From Saussurea involucrata (taxonomy: Eukaryota > Streptophyta > Magnoliopsida > Asterales > Asteraceae), in assembly GCA_033807775.1 (NCBI GenBank), contig CM066317.1:14891370-14955369 (forward strand): 64,000 bases of DNA, read 5' to 3'. Shown piece by piece: positions 12,501-22,973 of the stretch. The position numbers and the translations under genes were made by a program. Numbering within the stretch: the first letter of the stretch is position 1; every line of letters starts with the position of its first letter. The notes under the pieces are model-generated. The model was not told where the DNA came from and searched no databases. It was given only the letters and a program-made list of their open reading frames with translations.

Positions 12501-13169
12501 CTAAAATATATCGAATTGAAAGAGAAAACTTTACCAATCAGAAGCAGTGATCACAACTCCAGCCCAAAGAGGAAGAATCCCATTGCTAAGAATCTGTATT
12601 GCAATTGCACTCCCAATCACTTCCTGAATATCAGCTCCAATCAACGCTATCTCAGCCATGAACCACAACAGCAATCCAGCCCACTTAGGGTATTCCTCTC
12701 TACAAAGCTCCGATAAATGCCGACCCGTGGCCACCCCGACCCGAGCCGACAAGAGCTGGATCAGGAGCCCCATACCCGTGGCCCACATCAACAACCACAA
12801 TAGAGAATAGCCAGCAATTGCACCAGCCTGAAGATCTCCTTCTAGGTTTCCCGGATCTAAAAACGCTATACTCATTAGAAACCCTGGACCTGTAAATAAC
12901 CATAATTTCTTCCATGAGAACGGTGGCGTGGAGTTGAAATCAGTTGTATTATTATCGGAATCTGAATCTAATCCGTCGATGATAATTTTATCTCGAGAGT
13001 CGTAGGCAACCTCTTCGTCATCGGAGATGTAATTGTTGTGTTTAGGATTGTTGTTGTCGGTGGATAAGGGGAGGGGAGATTGGGAGATTAGGAGGAGGCG
13101 GTGATCTTCTTCGTCGGGTTCAGAATTTGATTCTGGATTGTGAGGCGGCAGAGGGGAATCGTGCATCAT
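9573..13169 (-). CDS. NRAMP2: NRAMP2-type divalent metal transporter, four exons
   Basis: Proton-coupled Mn/Fe transporter. The Arabidopsis relative NRAMP2 acts at the trans-Golgi network in manganese supply. Exons on the minus strand are 13169-12535, 11758-11622, 11220-10568 and 9797-9573. All junctions have GT/AG and compatible phases, giving 549 residues, close to the 510-530 usual for this clade. Seen: an acidic dileucine signal (E21xxxLL), the TM1 metal-binding motif DPGN (105-108), the TM6 motif MPH (281-283), and family blocks such as AAGQSSTITGTYAGQFIMGG. The C-terminal segment VMVINGYLLLDFFV is closer to NRAMP2 than to NRAMP3/4 from memory. The four-exon layout matches the NRAMP2-5 clade. 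The last about 17 residues are divergent. No break is seen, and all three introns carry MITEs. Confidence 0.93.
10103..10511. mobile_element. MITE in NRAMP intron 3
   Basis: Inverted ends GGGAAATTGTCCAAAATA and the complement of GGCTATTTTGGACAATTTCCCA. It is flanked by the 9-bp duplication AATTACAAG (10094-10102 and 10512-10520), as expected for a MULE-type MITE. The interior repeats TAGCAACTTGC/GCTACTTTTA blocks in both orientations. Confidence 0.85.
11253..11573. mobile_element. MITE in NRAMP intron 2
   Basis: The ends AGGTTCAAGAGGAAAACC and GGTTTTTGCCTGAACCT are inverted. It shares CTGGACAGTATGCAC and TGCACATGTGCAT blocks with the element at 14191-14455, so both belong to one family. It makes up most of the 401-bp intron. 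Exact edges are uncertain and no clean target duplication was found. Confidence 0.65.
12098..12363. mobile_element. hAT-like MITE in NRAMP intron 1
   Basis: Ends AGGGGCCGTTTGTTTAC and CCAAACAACCCCT are inverted. Internal blocks (CTCTTAATGGTT, CCCTCTGAATGATT, AACCATTCAG) recur in the copies at about 48992-49226 and 55687-55922. The target duplication is not clear. Confidence 0.65.
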
Positions 13170-13382
13170 GTTAAGATCGGCCGCCGGCGAGAAGAGTTGA
13201 CGTCCGTCCGGCGCCTGAAAGATAAGACGTTGATTGTTAATAGAGTTCGTTGCTATATATGTATTTATTGTGTATATATAGAAGCGTCCTCACACACTAT
13301 ACAATGATATATATGTCTACATGATTATCGAATAAAATTAAATAAAATAAAATAGGTTAAAATAAAATAAAATAGGTTTAGT
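13170..13382 (-). promoter_or_regulatory. Presumed NRAMP leader/promoter
   Basis: Sequence directly upstream of the NRAMP start codon. The 213 bp before the hAT-like element include a TATATATA stretch near 13270. Transcription start and real regulatory sites cannot be read from sequence alone. Confidence 0.3.
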
Positions 13383-13384
13383 GC

Positions 13385-14013
13385 AGGGGTATTTGTGGTG
13401 CGGTTTGGGGCTAAACCGTATTGTATATGTGGTTTGAACATTTTTTTCGAATTGTAAATTGTATCGTATAAACCTTAACCACACCAATTCGTACAGTAAA
13501 ATACGGTGCGGTTTATGCGGTTTGTACACATCGTACTTTATATCTAAACTCTAAAAATTATAAGTTTAAAAGTACATTATAAAATCAACGATAAAGTGGT
13601 AAAAACATTTTTAATAGATTTGATTTCTAAATACATATTATATAATTAAAAATAGTGTAAGAAGTAAAAAGATTATATTTCCAACTAAATTAGGCATAAG
13701 GGATAATGAGACTTTGTGTCAAAACTAGAAATCCAAAATTTAATACATATAAATACTAAATTATTCTCTCTCTCTCTATATATATATATGTTATATATAA
13801 AATTATAATATAAAAATATACGAAGTATGTGGTGCGATGTGGTTTGAACCGTTGTTTGATAACTCAAAACCGTAAACTGCACCAAGTAATGTGGTTTGGC
13901 AAAAATGCTCACCGCAAACCGCACCGCGAAAGTTCTAAACTGTGTTTTGCGGTGCGGTGCAGTTCGGCGCACACGGCTTGTACGGTTTGGCAGTTTGTAT
14001 GGACACCTCTAGT
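13385..14013. mobile_element. hAT-like element upstream of NRAMP
   Basis: Ends CAGGGGTATTTGTGG and TATGGACACCTCTAG are roughly inverted. The interior is rich in GTGCGGTTT and AAACCGCAC repeats in both orientations at each end, with an AT-rich centre. Flanks match only partly. It has no transposase. Confidence 0.5.
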
Positions 14014-14190
14014 TTATCGGTTACAGTTTTGAAAATATAAGATGATTATTATGGTTTACAAAAACGTTTAGATTTTCCTTTCTATAATGGTTGTTAAAGA
14101 AATTCATCAAGTGGGCATCATTTGACTTTTGTTATTTTTCTCTAATTTTTCTTTTAAAAAAATAAAATTAATTAAAGTATATTAGTAATA

Positions 14191-14455
14191 TAGGGAGGTT
14201 CAGCATTCATGGGAAAACCTCAAATAAATGAAAATTTGAGGAACATCTGGACAGTATGCACATGTGATCGTTCATCTGGACAGTATGCATATGTACATAC
14301 AAGTGATTTAAGTTGTTTTTTGTTTTTGTTTTTATGCATGTGTACATGCTACAAATTACTTGTATTTACATGTACATACCGTCCAGATTAATGGTTACTA
14401 GAGTGATTCTCGATTTTATTTTATTTTTTTATGGTTTTTCCTCAAACCTGACCTA
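14191..14455. mobile_element. MITE with 9-bp target duplication
   Basis: TAGGGAGGTTCAG...AAACCTGACCTA ends, flanked by TTAGTAATA at 14182-14190 and 14456-14464. It contains CTGGACAGTATGCA in both orientations. Same family as the NRAMP intron 2 element. Confidence 0.75.
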
Positions 14456-14775
14456 TTAGTAATATATAGTATATATTTATATTTGTATATTTATATACAA
14501 ATAATATATACATTTTGCCGGTTACATAGCGACCAAAGCTCTACGCTGGTTACACAAGGACCAAACTCTTCGTTGCCCCAAAATCAAAATCACATCAAAT
14601 CTTAAAACGCGAACCTTAATCAATGAACCTCAAAGCTTAGTATTAGCCTATAATCTCGGTTAAGATTGAGATAACTATGTAAATTATGTGTATCCATAAT
14701 TTAGGGGGTGTTTGGAATTGCTTATTTACTTATTTCGGCGTGGTACCGGTAATAATGAGTTTTTAGTGTTTGGAT

Positions 14776-15746
14776 TAGAGATGGCCAAATGGGTCCGGGC
14801 CTGAAAAAGCCCGCCGAGAGCCCGAAGCCCAGCCCGGCCCGGCCCGCCCAAAGCCCGGTCTAAGCCCCCTGGGCCTTAACAGGCCCTGATTTTGCCAATT
14901 TTCTTGGCCCGGCCCGGCCCGGGTCCGGTCCCAAGCCCGACCCGTTTTTGTTCAAAAAAGTAGCCGTTTATTACCGTTAATATGACCGTTTTTTTCATTT
15001 CTAGCCGTTTTTTTTCATTTCTAGCCGTTTTTTGTATTTTTTGCCTCCAAATCACTATAAATAGGTAGTGGATGTTAGAGGTTTGATATCAAGTTACAAA
15101 AACGCAATTCTCGCTTACAGTTCTCGATTTCTCGCTTTCTCGTGTTCGTTTCATACAACTTCTTGTTCTTTCAATTTTTCCATTCTTCACTCAAAATGGC
15201 CGGCGGTAGTTCATCAAACAATCAAATTAGATAAGTTCTTGCCGAGCACGGACGAAAATCCGAAGTTTGGAATGATTTCAATATGGTGGTTCTCACCGAC
15301 GGGAATAAAAAGGCACAATGCAAAAGGTGTGGAGCTCTTGCATACTATCCACCATACGAGGACGAGGATTAAAAGTATTTTTCTTTATAATTCAATAAAT
15401 GTACTTCTTTAAATGTATTTTTCTTTATAATTTATATAAAATTAATAGAACGTATTTTTCTTTATATATGAAATTCTAATAGAACGTATTTTTTAAGTAT
15501 GTTTGAGTGACCCAATTAAGTATTTTATAGTGGATACGAATAATATTTACTAAAAATGTAAAAAATACAATTTTTTTAAAAAGCCCGATTTAGGCCCGGT
15601 TTTAGGCCCGGTAGACCCGGTCTTTTGAAAAGCCTGATCGGGCCCAGCCCTTTTCCCCAAAGCTCGGGCTTGTGAATAGTGTTTGAGCCCGGGCCCGCCC
15701 AAAGCCCGGTCCAAGCTAGCCCGACCCGGCCTTTTGGACATGTCTA
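14776..15746 (+). mobile_element. hAT deletion derivative
   Basis: Starts TAGAGATGGCCAAATGGG and ends TTTTGGACATGTCTA. Flanks are GTTTGGAT and GCTTGGAT (7 of 8), an hAT-type 8-bp duplication. GGCCCGG/CCCGG-rich subterminal repeats lie at both ends. The centre keeps a leader and the start of a transposase gene, after which the rest has been lost. Confidence 0.8.
15196..15372 (+). pseudogene. Remnant of hAT transposase N-terminus with BED zinc finger
   Basis: Reading from ATG at 15196, codon 13 is a stop (TAA). Past it the same frame stays open for 45 more codons and gives SEVWNDFNMVVLTD, then CKRCGALAYYPP. This fits the W..F and CxxC part of a BED-type zinc finger, as found at the start of Ac-like hAT transposases. 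The frame ends at 15372 and the His pair and catalytic domain are missing. It is a deletion remnant, not a functional gene. Confidence 0.6.
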
Positions 15747-16620
15747 GCTTGGATGGGTAAAAAAGAAATGCTTTAAAAGCATTTATAATCGAGGAATCTC
15801 CAAAAAACATCACTTAACATATTTTTTGTGTTACATTATTGTTATCTCAACACAATAAAAACTTCAATAAATTTCATAATAGGGGTTCTTATAAGAACCT
15901 CACTTTACATTCTTTTATTTATAAATGTAACTTTATTTTGAAATTAATATATATATATATATATATATATATTATTAATTATTAAAATTAAATTAAAAAA
16001 AATAAATTTATATATTTATATATTTGTTAATATATTTGAAAAACATTAACACATAAATATAATTAATTGTATACTACAATTAAAAGAAGTGAAATATTAC
16101 ATAAATAATTTACTTATTAAGAACTAAAACTAAATGACAATTAGTAATATATAGGTCACTCGTAATTTTGATTTGTCCGAATAATAAATAAAATTATAAT
16201 TTACAATTATGTATTAATTTTATTATTTATAAATCAATTTTACTTTATATAAGTAGAAGTATTCAAAAAATAATTGAACATAATAATATAAGGAGATAAG
16301 TAAAAGTTAAACTTACTAAAACAAAATAGAAAAACTTGTATAAAAATTTACAATTAACAAAAAATAAAACAAGGTTAATAATTTTATTTTATAATAATTA
16401 ATTTTTTTTATGAGTGTAAACTTATATGTCTAATAGATTCATTAAAGCAAAATAAATTAGTTAAGAAACAATAAAAAATCAAATTATAATAATATAAAGC
16501 AAATGTAACCTAAATTATTGTTCAAGCACATGTATAAAAGTCTATGACTAAACAAGAAACTCTTCAGATAATAGAGATTCTTATAATAAACTACAATAAA
16601 AACCAGAACTAAAACAACTA
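15747..16620. other. AT-rich sequence, no gene
   Basis: Contains a TA microsatellite near 15950-15972 and AT-rich sequence without coding potential. Confidence 0.5.
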
Positions 16621-16931
16621 AGGGGCCGTTTACCTAATCACTTATCCTAGTAAGTAGTTATCGATGAAATTCAACACTATCACTTGTTTTCTGGGTAAGA
16701 TTTTAGTCCACCAAAATGACATCGTATGCAACAATTTAGCCAGTAAGCGTTAACCGTGGTAAGAGCCGTCACACTCACTTACCGGGTAAGACTCTCGGTC
16801 ATTGATTTCGACTCTCGGTCCTTGCTTCCGCTCTTACCGGGTAAGATTCTTAATTCTTGTCATATTCATCCGGTAAGCTAATGTAACTTGGTAAGCACTT
16901 ACCCGGATAAACGTTTTGTAAACAGCCCCTA
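16621..16931. mobile_element. hAT-like MITE
   Basis: Ends AAGGGGCCGTTTAC and GTAAACAGCCCCT are inverted. The interior repeats TTACCGGGTAAGA-like blocks. Related to the right edge of the fragment at about 8570-8673. Target duplication not clear. Confidence 0.6.
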
Positions 16932-17156
16932 AGTTTGGTTCAAAGTTCATTAGTTTTATTAAATCAAAATAAATATTTTTAATATTTTTGTTTTGGTGGT
17001 GTTGAAAATTATTCTATTTGATTGTAACTCTTGATTGCATCTCTAGATACTTTTTCTATACGCTTGTTCATGTACATTATTTAAATTTATTTTAATAGCA
17101 GCCTAACAAAATAAATAGACATGTGAAAATACGAATATATACATAAGGGAAAATTG

Positions 17157-18279
17157 CATCTAAATGGAACAAACTTTGACCTGATTCCTATTTTGGGGAA
17201 CCAACTTTCAAAGTTATCATTTTAGGGTCTCGAGCAAACTTTTTATTTATTTAAGGGTCTGGTTTACCTGATTACCTACTAATGATGACATGGCTCAGGT
17301 CAATGCCAACTAGTATACCATGTCAGATTTAAAACTTAATAATAAATCTGACTTGGCTAATTATGACATGGCAAAAAAAATGTTTGATAACTAAAAAATC
17401 TCGAATTCTTAGTGACAACTGAATCACGGTTTTCTTCTTTGAAGCATAGCTTTCCTTTTTAACTTTCTTCATATTCTAACCTAACACAACTTTTCCTAAT
17501 GTATGAAAAGATGCTGGAAAAAAACGATATAATATTCACAATTTTGTTCACGAATCACAATTAAACCTGCTAGATTTCTTCAAGTTTCTTGTGGTTTTGT
17601 ATATCATATCTAGAGGAACAAAAATAGTCATTCACGGATTGGTAATTGTCCACAAGTTCTCACAACATTCATGTGAAGGAAAACGATGGCAGAGGACACA
17701 ATGTGGGAAGACGACAACGACGGATGAGGCGCTGGGGAGGACGACGACGAAGAAGACGATGGGAGAAGACAACGGCGGCGGAGGCGATGGCAGAGGACGA
17801 CGATGGGGAGGACAACGACGGCGAAGGAGACGATGGGAGAGGACAACGGCGACGGAGGTGATGGCAGAGGATGGAGGCGGCGGAGGAGGCGATGGTGGAA
17901 GACGACAACGATGCTGGAGGAAGCACCGGTGATGCTGGAGGATGGCGATGATGTGGGTGATGTAAATCAAAAGAAAGGGTGGATGAATGGAGGTTGGATG
18001 CGGCGATGAAGGAAAAGAAGAAATAGGGTTTCTTTTCTTCATTGAGTTTTAATAGCCAATGACATGTAAATGATGTGGATTTTAAAATATCCATGTAAGC
18101 TTTTTCATATTATTTTTTTGCCACATCATCTAAAATTAACCGGTTACCTAATTAATAGGTAAACCAGACCCTTAAATAAATAAAAAGTTTGATTCAGACC
18201 CTTAAATGATAACTTTAAAAGTTGGTTCCCTAAAATAGGAATCAGGTCAAAGTTTATTCCATTTAGATGCAATTTTCCC
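17157..18279. mobile_element. MULE-type element with GC-rich triplet-repeat cargo
   Basis: Terminal inverted repeats of over 100 bp begin GGGAAAATTGCATCTAAATG and end with the complement. The 9-bp duplication TATACATAA is perfect (17148-17156 and 18280-18288). Positions 17680-17960 are unusually GC-rich, built of GACGA/GGCGGAGG/GATGG triplets, and are open in several frames on both strands. The cargo may be a captured gene piece, but I cannot name it. Confidence 0.85.
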
Positions 18280-18288
18280 TATACATAA

Positions 18289-19182
<894 letters not shown>

Positions 19183-19678
19183 ACATATATACAAGCAGGT
19201 TGATTTGTGAAAATTCGATGTAAAACTCCAACATCATAATATTTCCACCTTTTAAATAAAATCAATATTTTTTCTAGAGGTCTTGTAAAACCAATATCTG
19301 TATTTTCTTAAGACCTTAAATCAAAACAATATATATACGTATAAACAAACACTTAAAACTTTCATCAAGATGAAAACGGAACCTCTATCTGTAAATTGGT
19401 TAAGTGCACATGTTTCTTTCGTATCTCACGTGGGTAGAAGTAGATAACACCGAATTAGTTCTAATTCACGGGATAAAAGAAAAAGTGAAAGGTGTCGAGA
19501 AGAAAATTATGTACCTCATCTCTGTCATCTTAAAAGTTATTTAGATAAACGAATTTCAATAGTGTAACATCTATAAAAATTAAGTATAAATCACCAATGC
19601 AGTAGTTTTGGGTGTGGAATGGATAATCAAAATTTTGAAATAAACACATTCTACAAAAAAAATTGGGAATTTTATAAT

Positions 19679-20424
19679 GGGAAATTAATTAAAATACCCT
19701 AAGTTTGACCAAGTGTTACCAAAATGCCCTAAATCTCTCTCAGTTTGCCAAAGTACCCTTTTTCTGCGATGGAGCCCGCGATCGCGGGCTCAGGGACCAT
19801 TTCTGACACTTTTTTAAACTTGCAGGGACCATTTTTGAAAAATTCAATCCCGCGATCGCGGGCTCATCCCGCGATGGTTTATTTTTGTGACTTTTCAATT
19901 GCAAGGGACCATTTTTGAAAATTGAGCCCGTGTTACACCCTGCGTACACCATGGCACACCCCGTGTTCGACCAATTTGTGATTTTAAATTGAAATTTTAC
20001 ACTTTCACCCCCTAAACCCTAAACCCTTGTAAAATTAAATTTATAAAAGTAAAAAGGTATAAAGTAAATTTAGTAAATAAGTATAGGGGGTGAAAGTGTA
20101 AAATTTCAATTTAAAATCACAAATTGGTCGAACACGGTGTGTGCCATGGTGTACGCGGGGTGTAACACGGGCTCAATTTTCAAAAATGGTCCCTGGAATT
20201 TTTCAAAAATGGTCCCTTGCAATTGAAAAGTCACAAAAATAAACCATCGCGGGATTGAATTTTTCAAAAATGGTCCCTGCAAGTTTAAAAAAGTGTCAGA
20301 AATGGTCCCTGGGCCCGCGATCGCGGGCTCCATCGTGGAAAAAAGGGTATTTTGGCAAACTGAGAGAGATTTAGGGCATTTTGGTAACACTTGGTTTGAC
20401 TTAGGGTATTTTAATTAATTTCCC
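19679..20424. mobile_element. Foldback MULE, non-autonomous
   Basis: GGGAAATTAATTAAAATACC...TTTTAATTAATTTCCC ends with a perfect 9-bp duplication TTTTATAAT (19670-19678 and 20425-20433). Almost the whole 746 bp is an inverted repeat centred near 20040, where CCCTAAACCCTAAACCC occurs. The 16-bp palindrome GCCCGCGATCGCGGGC is at 19774-19789 and 20313-20328. Same family as the transposase-bearing element. Confidence 0.93.
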
Positions 20425-20433
20425 TTTTATAAT

Positions 20434-21106
20434 ACTTGATTGGGTAATACTCTCATATCGATATAACATGTTCTTAACTGGCTTTTTAAATTGGCAATAC
20501 ATAATAGTAATTTATTTTGTTCAAAAATATATAACTACTATAACTACTAGAGAATATTATAATAATACAAATTGTGTTAAAATCTCTAAAATAGAAAATA
20601 TGTTGGAGTTTAATGTAATTTTAGAGATTTAAACTTTTCATTCTCTATTTTATAAAAGTTATAGAGAACTTGTTGGAGATGCTCTAACAATAATTATAAT
20701 ATCACAACTTCAAATAAAATAAACAATAATGTTTTCATATTCCATACAATATTTTTTTTCATTATGTATGAAATACGTTTAACTAAAAATATTGTAGCAC
20801 AAATTAAATAGTACGATAATTAATTCAGATACATCTGAAAATTTAACTTTAAACTAAATTCGATCATGATATTTAGCAAAAGAAAATATCTCAAATACGA
20901 AACTTATAACGTGAAACTTAAAATGAAAAATTAATAAATAATGTATTAACTATTTTGATTTAATAAATACTATGTATATATAAAATATATATTTCAAAAA
21001 ATATATAAAAATCAGCAGTAATGCATTGTTTGATGAAAATGTAAACCATATATCGCAACGCAAAATTTTAAACTATGCATGCGATGCACAGTATGTGACG
21101 TGTACG
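20434..21106. other. AT-rich sequence, no gene
   Basis: Low-complexity AT-rich flank, nothing supported. Confidence 0.45.
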
Positions 21107-21412
21107 ATTTATGTAATAACCAGGTTGAAATGTAAGAAATCATAATTGGTGCGGAGGAGAGTGAAATCTGAAATCTTGAAGGACCAGAGTGTAAAAGAGA
21201 GAAAGTATAAAACCCTCACCTTGGGCACAAAACCCTAGGTGTTTGCATTTGAGAACGGCGATGTGTGGGAGCTGAGGAAGGAAATCAATCTAGCAAATTG
21301 ATTTGGAAGAAGGTGTAACGAACCGGTTACCCATATCATACAACAATTAACATAACATACGTGCATATCATTAAATTACAACAAAGATTACATAATAAAC
21401 CAAGTACGGTCC

Positions 21413-22790
21413 TGATAGCGCCACTTTTTGGCGTTATTTTCGGTTCTCAAACCAACGAGATTGGCTTGTATTCAAGTAAAAAGGCGTGTATTTTATGGTT
21501 TATCGAGTGGAATGTGCAGGTATTCTAAAAAGTGGTAATCCTCGAGAAAAAAAGCTAAAAAGAGTCCAAAAGAGAGCCAAAACGAAGCCCAACGGAAGCC
21601 CGAGATCCTAGCCCAAAACCGCGGCGTGCAGTTTTCCCAAACCGCGACGTGCAGATTTCCCAAACCGCGGCGCGCGGTTTGCAAACCGCGGCACAAGCCG
21701 CGGCACACACTGTTCCACGCCGCCGCGCGGTTTGGCGCGCGGTTTGCAAACCGCGGCACGCATAAATAAAATTCGTTTTTTTGAAGATTTTAGGTCATTA
21801 TTCGCACAACTTTTCGAGGACGGCCAGAGCAGTTTAGGGGGCGATTTCTGGAGATTTTTCGGGGTCTTTGGAAGCACGATAGAGGTTCAAACGAGGATCA
21901 ATTCATCACGCGAAGTAGATACGAGCACGATAGAAGGGAGTCATCACATTCATCACGATTTCATCTTTTTCGTTTATCATGTTTACATATTCGTTTTCAC
22001 CCTTTTCTATTGTGTTTGAATCCACCACCGGCATGAACTAACCTGTTCATGTTGGGGGTTGGAATGATTTCGGTTTATTAAGCATGTAAACAAACGATTT
22101 GAATTTTTATCAGTTTTTCCGTTATTAATGAAGCATGTGATTTCGTTCTTAATACTTTTGTGGATTTGGCCAATTTACAATTGAATTGTTGTTAGTAATT
22201 AAGTTCGAGAGAATTGATTGCTATTTAGAATTAGGAATTGCATGCCTAAAGTCCGAAAGGTGATAGAGATATCCCGAGTAAGCTTTAGTCCCATTTAAAC
22301 CGTTAGGTTGACATCGAGAGATAAAAATCTAGCCAATTTAAATATAAATCGTGTACTTAATGTGTTTTGGAATCCATAGGTGAGATCGAGAGATTAAACT
22401 CATCCTTTTCAAAATAAAACCCGTTGTTGTTCGAAAGAGAACGACGGTGATCTTAAAAGATTTGGGAATCATTAAGGGGATTAACTGGTAACTGTTTTGA
22501 GTCAGTTGTTTGCATGTGTAGAACCTGAGGATTTCCAACCCTCAACTTCTCTCTCTATCGAAGTTTCTAAGTTGTATACTGTTTCGTTGTGATTTCATAT
22601 TCGTTGCAATTAAGTAGTTTTAAATTAAACCAACCTTCCAATTTCGACAGTTCAATTAATAGTTCTTATAGTAATTGTGATACTTAGTTCCTAGTTCCCT
22701 TGGTTCGATACTCGTACTTCCGTACGTTATTACTTGATTCGACACCGTACACTTGCGGTTAGATTTTAGGGGGGTTAAACCTTTCTATCA
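21413..22790 (+). repeat. 5' LTR of the gag-only Athila-like element
   Basis: TGATAGCGCC...CTTTCTATCA, 1378 bp. Positions 21610-21770 repeat AAACCGCGGCGYGC-type blocks, including GCGGTTTGCAAACCGC. Confidence 0.9.
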
Positions 22791-22816
22791 AGTTTTTGGC
22801 GTCGTTGCCGGGGAAC
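22791..22816 (+). other. Primer-binding site, Asp-type
   Basis: Just after the LTR the sequence reads TTGGCGTCGTTGCCGGGGAA. From memory this fits the TGGCGCCGTTGCCGGGGA primer site of Athila-type elements (tRNA-Asp), with one difference. Confidence 0.65.
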
Positions 22817-22973
22817 TAGTTGTAGCTAATAGCACTACCACCTATAAGCGCTATTAGATTGAGCATTTGTTTATTTTTATTTCTGTTATTTTATTTGATC
22901 ACCTTCAATTTCTGGATTACTGATTTCGCCTACTTCCTCTTCAGGTAGTAATTGGTTTCTTTACAAGACCGAA

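Noticed and set aside
17632..18094. Several long overlapping frames on both strands
   Set aside because: A by-product of GC-rich triplets lacking stops; no frame stands out.
20005..20030. CCCTAAACCCTAAACCC, telomere-like
   Set aside because: Only two and a half units, at the centre of a foldback MULE; not an interstitial telomere.
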